Assembly (NCBI GenBank): GCA_028708055.1 | Contig: JAQVZT010000012.1 | Location: 1 to 18,488 of the forward strand | Length of the DNA: 18,488 bases | From: Methanothrix sp. | GTDB lineage: Archaea; Halobacteriota; Methanosarcinia; Methanotrichales; Methanotrichaceae | Direction: 5' to 3' | Shown: piece after piece, positions 7,241-13,906 of the stretch | Position numbering within the stretch: the stretch's first letter is position 1 | How the letters are laid out: each line of letters opens with the position of its first letter | Translations under genes and position numbers: made by a program | The notes under the pieces: generated by a model | What the model was told of the DNA's origin: nothing | Databases searched by the model: none | Seen by the model: only the letters and a program-made list of their open reading frames with translations

Positions 7241-8140
7241 TTATCCCAGATACTGCAGGGCGCTGATGGCGGCAGAAGCGCCGCTGCCGACAGCAGTTGC
7301 TACCTGCAATCTTCCTCCAGTCAGGTCGCCGGCGGCGAAGATGCCCGGCATGCTTGTCTCCTGATTGAGCCGGTTGACCTTCACAAATCCGCCGGGCGTC
7401 ATCTCCAGGCCCAGGGCCGTGGCAAGTTCGGTGTTGGGCTGCATGCCCATCTCCACGAAGACTCCGTCCGCCTTCAGAGAGCGGGGGGTGTTGCCCACCT
7501 TGTACTCCACGCTGGTGACGAACTGGTCGCCCAGGATCTCTGTGATCTCCGCGCCGAAGGTGGATGTGTAGTTGGTCAGCTTCTTGATGCGGTCCAGGTA
7601 GACCGGCTCGGCCACCAGCTTGTCTCGCGAGGAGAGCAGGTGGACCTTCTCTGCGATGTTGGCCAGGTAGAGGATGGCCCTTGCGGCGCCGTTGCCGTAG
7701 CCCACGATTGCCACGGCTTTACCCCGGAAGAGCGCCCCGTCGCAATGCACGCAGTAGGAGACGCCCCGAGTCGTCAGCTCCTTCTCGCCGGGAACGCCTA
7801 TGGTGCGGTGGCTTGCGCCCATGGCCAGGATGACGGCTCTGGCCTCGTACTGCCAGTTTTCCGTCTTGAGGCGGAAGGTGTCGCGTAGTGGGACGATCTT
7901 CTCCACCTGGTCTTCTTGGTACTCTGCCCCGTACTTCTGGGCCTGGGCGAGCATCCTATCCGAGAGCTCTATGCCCTGGATGCCATCCGGAAAGCCGGGG
8001 TAGTTCTCATAGAGGCCGCCCATGGACTGCTGTGAGCTGTAAATGTTGCCCAGAACCAGCGTCTTTTTTCCGCCTCTCGCGCAGTACATGGCAGCGGTCA
8101 GCCCAGCCGGGCCTGCTCCTACTATGACGACATCATGCAA
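7241..8140 (-). CDS. trxB: Thioredoxin reductase-like flavoprotein with altered NAD(P)H site
   Basis: This FAD-dependent low-molecular-weight disulfide reductase has VIVGAGPAGLTAAMYC (residues 5-20) for FAD, the redox pair CVHC (Cys130, Cys133) and the C-terminal GIFAAGDLTGGRLQVATAVG FAD motif. The second nucleotide-binding motif is degenerate (GYGNGAARA at 147-155). The HRRxxxR segment that binds the NADPH 2'-phosphate in E. coli TrxB reads SSRDKLV here (170-176). NADPH is therefore unlikely to be the donor; deazaflavin F420H2 (as in the methanogen DFTR enzyme) or NADH is possible. The start is TTG at 8140, with GGTGA 7 nt upstream; the frame stays open further upstream without an ATG. It is the first gene of a pair with RaSEA and the last protein gene before the tRNA. 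Confidence 0.9.
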   Translation of the reverse strand: MHDVVIVGAGPAGLTAAMYCARGGKKTLVLGNIYSSQQSMGGLYENYPGFPDGIQGIELSDRMLAQAQKYGAEYQEDQVEKIVPLRDTFRLKTENWQYEARAVILAMGASHRTIGVPGEKELTTRGVSYCVHCDGALFRGKAVAIVGYGNGAARAILYLANIAEKVHLLSSRDKLVAEPVYLDRIKKLTNYTSTFGAEITEILGDQFVTSVEYKVGNTPRSLKADGVFVEMGMQPNTELATALGLEMTPGGFVKVNRLNQETSMPGIFAAGDLTGGRLQVATAVGSGASAAISALQYLG

Positions 8141-8281
8141 GCGAATATCACCTATAGAAAGCTCCTCTTCAAGGTAGATAAAGGGTATGTAGCTCCGGGC
8201 GCGTGCCCAGGGCGGGGATTTTTGCCCGCAATGTTTTTAGACTAGAAGGTGATTGTAGGGGATGCTTCGTGAAACACGATA

Positions 8282-8353
8282 GCGCCGATAGTGTAGCGGT
8301 TATCACTAGGCGTTGCCAACGCCTAAACTCGGGTTCGAATCCCGATCGGCGCA
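8282..8353 (+). tRNA. tRNA-Gly (anticodon GCC)
   Basis: The 72-nt cloverleaf is complete. The acceptor arms GCGCCGA and TCGGCGC pair over 7 bp. The D arm starts TAGTGTAGCGGTTATCAC. The anticodon arm AGGCG-TTGCCAA-CGCCT gives GCC. The T arm TCGGG-TTCGAAT-CCCGA follows, with discriminator A. CCA is not encoded. The gene marks the boundary between the compact core segment and the accessory region to its right, as expected for a tRNA integration site. Confidence 0.96.
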
Positions 8354-8613
8354 TATTATTACGACTATTTTGGCAATTGTTTTTCTTCCGGCCAATGGGT
8401 GCATGTTTTTTCGTTGGGCGTCTATTTTCTCTAATTAATGCTGGTACTTTTATATTATCGGTCGGGCTTGTTGTCTGGCTGTCTGTTGGGCCGACCGGTC
8501 GTTCAAAGCTGCCCTTCTGATGGGCGGTCAGATGTCCGGGGCTGGCATGCTGCAAAGGTCGCTCGATTGCGGCTCATCGCGGCGGCGAATTTTGGGGAGG
8601 CACGCGGCCCAGA
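8354..8613. other. Intergenic region after the tRNA, no supported gene
   Basis: T-rich stretches right after the tRNA (8374-8412) may terminate it. A TTTATATTA element at 8449-8457 could be a TATA box for rightward transcription starting near 8480. From about 8480 the base composition becomes GC-rich. A rightward open frame from 8438 to 8665 gives 75 aa whose second half looks protein-like (AAKVARLRLIAAANFGEA), but it has no ribosome binding site and an implausible N-terminus. It may be the decayed front part of the small frame that follows. Confidence 0.4.
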
Positions 8614-8769
8614 ATGGGGGTGGAAGAATGGAGCAGAGTCGTCTCGCACGCGGGCGGATCTGTGATGCGCTCGGGAGGGGGCGAGAAGGCACGGCGGGAT
8701 GCGGCTCAGCGCCGTGAGGTCTGGAAGCGATGGAGACAGGCCCGGATATGGGCCTCACTCACTTTTTAG
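8614..8769 (+). CDS. Small basic ORF or gene remnant, 51 aa
   Basis: From ATG 8614 the frame reads MGVEEWSRVV, and from a second ATG at 8665 it gives the very basic tail EKARRDAAQRREVWKRWRQA ending in SLTF and TAG. It stops 9 nt before the ATG of the next gene, whose ribosome binding site GAGGG lies in between, so the two could be one operon. The ATG at 8665 overlaps the TGA of the preceding frame as TGATG, a typical coupling arrangement but also what a frameshifted pseudogene would look like. Unknown family. An alternative reading is that the segment is noncoding and ends in the hairpin/T-run at 8738-8767. Confidence 0.3.
   Translation: MGVEEWSRVVSHAGGSVMRSGGGEKARRDAAQRREVWKRWRQARIWASLTF
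8738..8767 (+). terminator. Hairpin plus T5, possible terminator
   Basis: AGGCCC at 8738-8743 and GGGCCT at 8750-8755 form a perfect 6-bp stem with a 6-nt loop, followed 7 nt later by TTTTT (8763-8767). It resembles an intrinsic terminator for rightward transcription. It also overlaps the 3' end of the small basic ORF, so only one of the two readings may be meaningful. Confidence 0.3.
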
Positions 8770-8778
8770 AGGGCTTCC

Positions 8779-9211
8779 ATGCCGGTGGACATGGCCGTGA
8801 TGATCGCTCAGGCTGTCGAGAAGGCCGTCCAGCCACTGCGTGATGAGATTGCCAGCCTGAAGGACCAACAAACCCTGGATCGGGCAGAATTTGAGCGGTT
8901 TAAGCTCACTCACAGGCAGTTTGCCGTCCAAATGGGGAAAGGACTTAGACGACCTTTTTGAGGCTAATTCAAAGGCCACAGCGAAGCCCCAGCCCATGCA
9001 GAAGGACCGGGCGGAGATCCTCAAAGCTTTGCTTGTGGCCATTGGTGGGAAGATGCTTGCCAAGGATGCCAGGAAGAAGATGCATCTTTCCAAAGAGCGA
9101 TTTTCGAACTTGCTTCTGATTTGTGACTTCATTGAGAGAAAACCGTATCATCTTGATCGGAGGCAGGATGTTATTATATTAAAGTCTGAATTAGTTAGGC
9201 CTAACTGCTAA
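8779..9211 (+). pseudogene. Frameshifted coiled-coil/winged-helix protein (two frames, ~143 aa)
   Basis: A strong start (AGAGGG, 5 nt, ATG) opens a frame with a predicted coiled coil (AQAVEKAVQPLRDEIASL, residues 8-25) that stops at 8961. A second frame continues the same protein to 9211, with DLDDLFEANSKA and then a helix-turn-helix-like segment GKMLAKDARKKMHLSKERF and FIERKPYHLDRRQDVII. Removing one base in TGGGGAAAGGAC near 8934-8945 joins the frames smoothly (QMGK then DLDD). The organisation, a coiled-coil dimeriser plus DNA-binding domain, suggests a small regulator. The lesion may be a real mutation, a sequencing error in a homopolymer-rich site, or programmed +1 frameshifting. The last six codons lie inside the inverted repeat at 9187-9213, which may have replaced the original C-terminus. 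Confidence 0.6.
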
Positions 9212-9388
9212 CCAATTTTAGCACCTCTCTTATAGGGTTGCTTAAAATGCAAGATCTGGCGTGAATTTGCCAAATTTCATATATGTCTTACTTTGAGGAA
9301 GAGGAAGAATAGTGAGCAATATACTACAAATAGGCTCTATAGGGAGGGGAGAGAAAAATGGTTAGTAGTTAGGCCCAACTAATTTTCA
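9187..9388. repeat. MITE-like element with ~27-bp imperfect terminal inverted repeats
   Basis: The bases at 9191-9213 and the reverse complement of 9360-9382 match at 21 of 23 positions. The core is the 14-bp palindrome AGTTAGGCCTAACT at 9193-9206, with AGTTAGGCCCAACT at 9367-9380. The match extends outward with a 2-nt bulge (TGAATTAG versus TGAAAATTAG) and more weakly inward, where CACCTCTCTTATAG faces CCCCTCCCTATAG in reverse complement. The ~150-bp centre is AT-rich and has no long open frame. This is the layout of a small non-autonomous element, but no clear target duplication is visible. A pair of regulator-binding palindromes is the alternative. Confidence 0.5.
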
Positions 9389-9538
9389 CGTATTAGCACG
9401 GCAGTATTCACAGTCACTTATTGGGCCAATCCGCCTGGTTTGAGGGAGTCACGAAATTGTATTTGCGGCGATCCCTTCCAAGATATTTAGAGAAATTGAA
9501 AAAACATTATTCTAAAAATATAATGTCTCCACAAAAGA
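9389..9538. other. Noncoding region upstream of the DUF6414-like gene
   Basis: About 150 bp between the inverted repeat and the TATA box of the next gene. It has no open frame of interest. An imperfect palindrome, ATTGGGCCAAT, lies around 9419-9429 and shares the GGGCC core of the flanking repeat. The last 60 bases are strongly AT-rich, as expected for an archaeal promoter region. Confidence 0.4.
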
Positions 9539-9547
9539 TATAAATAT
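9539..9547 (+). promoter_or_regulatory. TATA box, leaderless promoter for the 327-aa gene
   Basis: TATAAATAT is centred about 27 nt upstream of the ATG at 9570. No ribosome binding site precedes that ATG, so a leaderless transcript starting at the start codon is likely. Confidence 0.6.
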
Positions 9548-9569
9548 TTGGGCGGTATGTGTGCTGATC

Positions 9570-10553
9570 ATGGAGTTAGTATATCCAATATATCTCGATG
9601 AACCCATGCTGATGGCTTTTCTTGGATCCTTAACCGGTGGAATTGCCGAGGAGACAACAGTAGAAAGTAAGACTCAAGGCTCTAAAGAGAGAGCGACAGA
9701 TGCTCAAATTAGAGCAAAGGTTTCTGAATGGATATCTTCCCTAATCGGAGCTGAAGGTGAGGCCGGTGTATCTAGAAAAGCGACGGAATCCTCGGAATCG
9801 CAATACAAGAGTACAGTACGGTTCCCACAGGCCACCCTGTTTTTCCAACTTCGTGAGCTGCTATTTGAGCAAGATCTAATTGAGGTACTAGATTCTTCGG
9901 AAAGCCTGGAATCTATCTCCTTGGGCGATATAGTAGAATTTCAAGGATTGGCTGTGGCAAATCCTGGATACCAAATACGCAATTTCTTTAATCAGCTTCT
10001 CCCGGCGATCGAGCCTATTTTATCATTTACTAAACCGCAGCTTGATCTAAATATGAACTTATTGAAAGGCGCAAAACCGGGTAAGCCTATTTTGATGGGG
10101 GGCAAAGAATTGAACTTCCAGAATCAAAATGAAATAAATTCAGTCCGAGATTCCATAAATGCACAAAAACAACAAATAGAGAATTTATCATCGATTTTTG
10201 CGTCAATAAATACGATATTTTCGCGATTATATCCTGCGGACGATTTAGATAATATTCTATTCAAATCGGGAGGTTTTGATGCTATATTGCGCATATATCC
10301 CGCTTTTGCTCGAGATAAAAGAATACAAGATCTATTCGATGGCAATTGGCGATGCATAGGAAAAGTTATCAATATAATAGGGCCATCTGAAAAATACGAC
10401 CTACTGAAAGATGCGCCTATAAGCTATTTTGCAAAGGACCAGTTTTCTGCTATCGAGGATATATTCAAAAACGATAATATAAAAATGAATGTAACAGATT
10501 CGTCAGTTTCAGGTCCTGCGATTATCGTTACACCATTAGCAATATTTACATAA
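9570..10553 (+). CDS. DUF6414-like protein of unknown function, 327 aa
   Basis: The N-terminus VYPIYLDEPMLMAFLGSLTG is followed by a charged, Ser/Glu/Lys-rich segment (about 22-80). Next come FFQLRELLFEQDLIEV (about 91-106), SLGDIVEFQGLAVANPGYQI (about 116-135), a long helical stretch with NAQKQQIENLSSIF, and a C-terminal beta-like part ending in AIIVTPLAIFT. This arrangement (YLDxxxL at the start, GDIVEFQG in the middle) resembles, from memory, the DUF6414 group found scattered in bacteria and archaea, often among accessory genes; I cannot verify the match. No catalytic motif and no membrane segment are evident. ATG 9570 is preferred over GTG 9561 because of the TATA spacing. The gene is AT-rich relative to the core genes and sits alone just right of the tRNA, consistent with horizontal transfer. 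Its 3' end faces the pseudogene at 10648. Confidence 0.8.
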   Translation: MELVYPIYLDEPMLMAFLGSLTGGIAEETTVESKTQGSKERATDAQIRAKVSEWISSLIGAEGEAGVSRKATESSESQYKSTVRFPQATLFFQLRELLFEQDLIEVLDSSESLESISLGDIVEFQGLAVANPGYQIRNFFNQLLPAIEPILSFTKPQLDLNMNLLKGAKPGKPILMGGKELNFQNQNEINSVRDSINAQKQQIENLSSIFASINTIFSRLYPADDLDNILFKSGGFDAILRIYPAFARDKRIQDLFDGNWRCIGKVINIIGPSEKYDLLKDAPISYFAKDQFSAIEDIFKNDNIKMNVTDSSVSGPAIIVTPLAIFT

Positions 10554-10647
10554 ATCCCGGCCCTCGATGCCAGCGTCCTGCCATGCCGCCCTTCAGTCAG
10601 GCCATGCTTCTTTAGGCACCTCCTCAATCATTATCCCAAAAAGAGGA

Positions 10648-10887
10648 TCATAGGGCAGTCGCCCGCCTTATGGCCTGGTTGAACTCGTTCTGCGCAAGAA
10701 TGACATCCACCTTTTCAGGCAGGATGGCCTCGCCGAGGATGGCCTGGGCCTTCGCAAGATGGGCTTCTGCGACAGGCAGCTCCTTCTTGGCAGCCGCGAT
10801 GATCCTTCAAGCAGGCCACGGTCTTGATGCAAGCTCATCGACCAAGCCGCGGTGTGTCCGCCTGCCCAGCTTCGCAGTCCCTGGCAT
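10648..10887 (-). pseudogene. Decayed relative of the 59-aa gene at 12359-12538
   Basis: On the minus strand a frame ends in LPEKVDVILAQNEFNQAIRR then ATAL and TGA at 10648-10650. This closely matches the C-terminus of the small gene at 12359-12538 (LPDKVDDVLPQNEFNLAIGR). Upstream the frame reads AAAKKELPVAEAHLAKAQAI, a likely amphipathic helix, and then shifts: MPGTAKLGRRTHRGLVDELA is read from an ATG at 10887 in another frame and stops before joining. A DNA segment similar to 10815-10868 recurs near 17990-18046. The ORF is therefore broken by at least one frameshift. Function unknown; it shows that the 59-aa family has been duplicated and lost here. Confidence 0.55.
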
Positions 10888-11207
10888 GAGAGCCCGGCCA
10901 GCTTAGGGTTTTGTCCTTGCCACTGGACATGGCCTTAAATCGGCCTATTGAGATATAATAATTACTTTCTAAAAACCACCACCACCTTTCTTATGTAACA
11001 CTTGATGCAGTCTTGTAAGGGCCGTCATATAAGAAGGTGGAGGCATGCGCGACTTTTAGTAGGACCTCGCATTGTGTTAGGTCCAGGAAGCTGCCGGGGG
11101 TGGCCCAGGTAGAGGTCTTTGGGGTCAAGGCCGTCGAAGGTTGATGAGATGATCTGGAGCCAATTTGAAGCCAAGAGTATGGACCTCTAACGAAAGGTCC
11201 CATGGCC
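10888..11207 (-). pseudogene. Degraded coding remnants, about 320 bp
   Basis: No intact gene lies here. The minus strand holds fragments that look protein-derived in different frames: LQIISSTFDGLDPKDLYLGH near 11090-11160 in one, and SFLDLTQCEVLLKVAHAST with FLYDGPYKTASSVT, ending near 10991, in another. A single shift around 11085-11095 would join them. I cannot name the ancestral protein. Bases 10930-10995 are AT-rich and contain nothing I can support. Confidence 0.35.
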
Positions 11208-12029
11208 TTAAGAATCCCTGCTGAAAGGTCTAGCTGATTTCAGGCGCACCATATCGCCTGAAATATTGATCTGGCCTTCGCTGGCCAGCTCCGCAAGCAT
11301 AGCATCCAGGACGTCATATCTCATCCCAGTGAATCTTCTCAGCTTGCTTCGATACATCATCCCACCGCTGCTAGCGAGTGCCAAAAGGATGACTTCCCGT
11401 GATGGAACTGAAAAGTCATCGATTATCTTCAATCCCGGCATTGCCCTCGGAGGGGCTATCCCATATCGTTCTCTAAACCATCCCGCCCACTTAGCCCAGA
11501 TTGGTGTTCTCTCTGACTCACTTAATAAAATATTTCTAAATATTGGAAAGTATTCACTCCCGTATTCAACTAGAAAATCTATTTCAATGTCCTCAGGATC
11601 AAATTGCATTAAAGCTTCAATTAGTGCAATAAAGCCGTAAAAGGAATAGATTGTAATATCTTCAATTATGTCATATGTTGTCTCTTTGCCATCAAAGTTC
11701 CCCATCCGGGCAAGAAGCAGTTTTAGGTTTGAAGCTGCCAAATCATCATTTTTGAATATATTCTTTAGAGTTGCTTTACAGGAAATACCGCGAATATCTC
11801 CATATTCTCCCGCCTCTAACGCGGTCTTCCATAAGATAAGGATTTTTTCAGAAGCGGATTCCCGAGTCCATTCTCTTTCTCTTCCTGCTTCAGAAAAAAC
11901 CGTCATATATTTGTAGTAGGAGTGCCGCCTGTTTTTAAAGAAATTATCTTCCGTCTTTGACCTTTTTATCCATATTTGCCCTAAATAAACCCCAATGATT
12001 GTTGCCCCAGCTGCTATGAGTGAGGCCAT
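11208..12029 (-). CDS. Membrane-anchored protein with C-terminal winged helix, 273 aa
   Basis: One N-terminal transmembrane helix (about residues 3-21, LIAAGATIIGVYLGQIW) is followed by a basic stretch (IKRSKTEDNFFKNRRHSYYKY) that should stay in the cytoplasm. The middle (40-200) is mostly helical, with KILILWKTALEAGEYGD and an acidic FDPEDIEIDFLVEYGSEYF. Residues 210-265 fit a winged helix: REVILLALASSGG, SKLRRFTGMRYDVLDAMLAE, then GQINISGDMVRLK as the wing. A membrane-tethered DNA-binding or protein-binding switch is a reasonable inference; I do not recognise the family. ATG 12029 lacks a ribosome binding site. An AAATAAA-type element lies about 45-50 nt upstream. The gene lies downstream of, and on the same strand as, the 246-, 123- and 59-aa genes. 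Confidence 0.75.
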   Translation of the reverse strand: MASLIAAGATIIGVYLGQIWIKRSKTEDNFFKNRRHSYYKYMTVFSEAGREREWTRESASEKILILWKTALEAGEYGDIRGISCKATLKNIFKNDDLAASNLKLLLARMGNFDGKETTYDIIEDITIYSFYGFIALIEALMQFDPEDIEIDFLVEYGSEYFPIFRNILLSESERTPIWAKWAGWFRERYGIAPPRAMPGLKIIDDFSVPSREVILLALASSGGMMYRSKLRRFTGMRYDVLDAMLAELASEGQINISGDMVRLKSARPFSRDS

Positions 12030-12358
12030 GGTATTAGAAGTCCAAAATGATTGTGGAGGTTGAAGTAAAGTAGCATTTATTTAAGCATTAAGAATAATTT
12101 GATTGCTGAGATTGGGTTCCATTAACATCACTTCCAGGACAGCTACTGGCTCTTTTCTTGATATCCTCATCATCGGACCTCATTGAAATACTATTCTGCG
12201 AACGGCCATCGATGAGAGTTACAGCTGCCAAGCCAGACTGAGTTCTGTGATATCTTGTCAAATTACCATTAAAACGTCATGGAAAGCATCGATGAAATTT
12301 ACAATTCGCACCTAAAATTATGAATTTTTCAAGTGTTTTCGTGGTAACTTCTCCGTGC
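12030..12358 (-). other. Intergenic region with a small coding remnant (12088-12261)
   Basis: The minus strand from TTG 12261 to TAA 12088 is open for 57 codons. It contains SGLAAVTLIDGRSQNSISMR followed by a hydrophilic tail (DDEDIKKRASSCPGSD). There is no good ribosome binding site. DNA encoding LAAVTLIDGR recurs near the right end of the window (18366-18420, LAATALIDGRLQ on the minus strand), so this is probably the C-terminal remnant of a duplicated gene. The rest of the interval is AT-rich and contains the promoter region of the 273-aa gene. Confidence 0.4.
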
Positions 12359-12538
12359 TTAAGGGGCTGCTGCCCGCCCTATAGCCAGGTTGAACTCGTT
12401 CTGTGGTAGAACGTCATCCACCTTATCAGGCAGCTTAGCCTCCTTCTGGATCCTTTGGACATGCTTGGGTTTAGAGGGTTTTGGTGCCTTGCTTCGAAGT
12501 CCATAAGGTCTTATGATTCCATCGGCCCAGGTAATCAT
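12359..12538 (-). CDS. Small coupled protein of unknown function, 59 aa
   Basis: This gene is easily missed because of its length. Its ATG (12538-12536) overlaps the TGA stop of the 123-aa gene as ATGA, a standard translational-coupling arrangement. The sequence has an N-terminal part MITWADGIIRPYGL, a Lys/Pro-rich linker (KAPKPSKPKH, about 17-26), and a conserved tail KLPDKVDDVLPQNEFNLAIG. The tail has a close relative in the pseudogene ending at 10648, which supports it as a true protein family. No membrane segment or cysteine is present. Pairing with the 123-aa gene suggests a two-component module such as a toxin-antitoxin or regulator pair, but that is inference from layout only. Confidence 0.55.
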   Translation of the reverse strand: MITWADGIIRPYGLRSKAPKPSKPKHVQRIQKEAKLPDKVDDVLPQNEFNLAIGRAAAP

Positions 12539-12906
12539 TTTTTTGCCAGTCTTTCGAGGTAAGCGGCCATCTTCTTCGGGGTTGATACATCATCATCGAT
12601 AACCTCACCGGGCCCAATTCCAGTAACTGCGAGATCGCAGTCTTCCGTTCGCAGATCCCCCCATGATGATAGTTGAATATCAAGCACGAATTTCCTGCCA
12701 TTTTGAATTATCCAGCGTTGACCCATAAGCTGAGAAACATCCCAAAATATCCCTTCAGTTATGAATTTCCTAGTTACCTTATCCCTTAAATGTCTGATCA
12801 CAAGATGGTTGTAGCCAATATCTCTACTCCATCTATACATATCACCAATAGCCTTCTCAGGACCATCCCACTCAGGGATATGCGGTAAATCGAGTTCTTC
12901 GATCAT
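12535..12906 (-). CDS. Hypothetical protein, 123 aa, first gene of a coupled pair
   Basis: The ATG at 12906 has AGGTG 8 nt upstream. The protein is acidic at the start (MIEELDLPHIPEWDGPEKAI) and then carries DMYRWSRDIGYNHLVIRHLR, KVTRKFITEGIFWDV, GRKFVLDIQLSSWGDL and a C-terminal helix (STPKKMAAYLERLAKK). Several Trp and Asp residues are spread through it (EDCDLAVTGIGPGEVIDDD), but no catalytic motif I know. It is soluble. Its stop overlaps the ATG of the 59-aa gene, and it lies about 110 nt downstream of the 246-aa membrane-protein gene on the same strand. Family not recognised. Confidence 0.7.
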   Translation of the reverse strand: MIEELDLPHIPEWDGPEKAIGDMYRWSRDIGYNHLVIRHLRDKVTRKFITEGIFWDVSQLMGQRWIIQNGRKFVLDIQLSSWGDLRTEDCDLAVTGIGPGEVIDDDVSTPKKMAAYLERLAKK

Positions 12907-13017
12907 TCTTTATGCACCTACAACTTGTTAAATCCCGGAGGATTTACAATTTTCCTATCTTCTTTTTAAAACAACAGCCGAGATTTCTAATTAATTGTTG
13001 GCTTGGTAGATTAAAGG

Positions 13018-13758
13018 TCATGCTCTGGCTTCGATAACTTTTCTATCATCTTCTATAACTACGCCAAAATTGATTAGCAAAATTCTGTATAATTTGAGAT
13101 TTACTTCTAAGAAATGTGCGAGTGTCCAGAGCTTACTAGACTCCGTGAATTCTCCTTGAAGTAACCCCAAGAGCTTTAAACCAACATTTGTGCAATGATA
13201 TAGCTCTTTTAGCATAATCCGGTCATTTGTATTATTAATTACGTCCCTATAATAGATATTTGTTAAATCTTCTACATATTTTATTGTTCTATCATATTTG
13301 TATAAACCATATGGATGCTCCCCTCTTTCAAATCTTCTTGCCTTTTCTGACAATAAATCAATCACTTCATTGATGCGATCGCTGCCATCACTGGGACCAA
13401 ATGCAGATCCATATATACTATTGATAAAATCTCCTCGGCCATAATTGCCGAGAATATCTACGTAGGCCGCCCCAGACAATTCAACTAATCGCTGAATAAT
13501 TGCTAATGATGAATGCTCTACTCGTACTCTTGCCGTGTGATTTAGCACCAATATTGTTAAAAGTCCGCCTGCAGCTGCGCCTGCAAGCACTCTAAAAATA
13601 TTATCGGCTAATTTCATATTGATGCTCTCATTGTAATCATTATTGCTTTGAAGGCTTATACTGATAAATAATGATAAAATAATTATTAATAATAATAAAT
13701 AAATATATATACTGAAAAGTGGTCTTGCCAATCTATAAATTTCGTTAATCCATTTCAT
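13018..13758 (-). CDS. Two-helix membrane protein with cytoplasmic helical domain, 246 aa
   Basis: Two transmembrane helices are plain: residues about 13-36 (LFSIYIYLLLLIIILSLFIS) and about 53-73 (NIFRVLAGAAAGGLLTILVL). A short polar loop (QSNNDYNESINMK) lies between them. Residues 75-246 are soluble and largely helical, with ELSGAAYVDILGNYGRGDF, INEVIDLLSEKARRFERGEH and a C-terminal LEVNLKLYRILLINFGVVIE. The DNA is markedly AT-rich. AGGAG lies 10 nt before the ATG. The ATG overlaps, as ATGA, the stop of a frame upstream that reads SLKPEKRRSKKEDSGGSGDE. The topology (two helices plus a cytoplasmic domain) recalls membrane effectors of defence systems, but no sequence motif supports a specific family. 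Confidence 0.75.
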   Translation of the reverse strand: MKWINEIYRLARPLFSIYIYLLLLIIILSLFISISLQSNNDYNESINMKLADNIFRVLAGAAAGGLLTILVLNHTARVRVEHSSLAIIQRLVELSGAAYVDILGNYGRGDFINSIYGSAFGPSDGSDRINEVIDLLSEKARRFERGEHPYGLYKYDRTIKYVEDLTNIYYRDVINNTNDRIMLKELYHCTNVGLKLLGLLQGEFTESSKLWTLAHFLEVNLKLYRILLINFGVVIEDDRKVIEARA

Positions 13759-13906
13759 GTGGCTTCATCTCCTGAACCACCACTATCCTCTTTCTTCGAT
13801 CTCCTCTTTTCCGGCTTCAAGGATCAGGCCCTAAGCTTTGAATAAGTTACGCCATGATGCCTCATAAAAGGGCCGACCTGCTCAGTCTATGCTCATCCGC
13901 ATTGGC

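Noticed and set aside
7064..7888. 274-aa plus-strand frame over trxB and RaSEA
   Set aside because: This is a GC-rich shadow of two well-recognised enzymes; the composition (Gly, His, Leu, Ser runs) is typical of antisense frames.
8169..8555. 128-aa minus-strand frame spanning the tRNA
   Set aside because: It reads through the antisense strand of an intact tRNA-Gly, so it cannot be a normal gene.
8480..8767. RNase P RNA or SRP RNA candidate
   Set aside because: The region is GC-rich with a promoter-like start and a terminator-like end, but I could not find the conserved GAGGAAAGUCC core of RNase P RNA or the SRP domain IV loop motif, and coding readings exist.
12471..12701. 76-aa minus-strand frame
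   Set aside because: It overlaps both the 123-aa and the 59-aa genes in the third frame and has no ribosome binding site.
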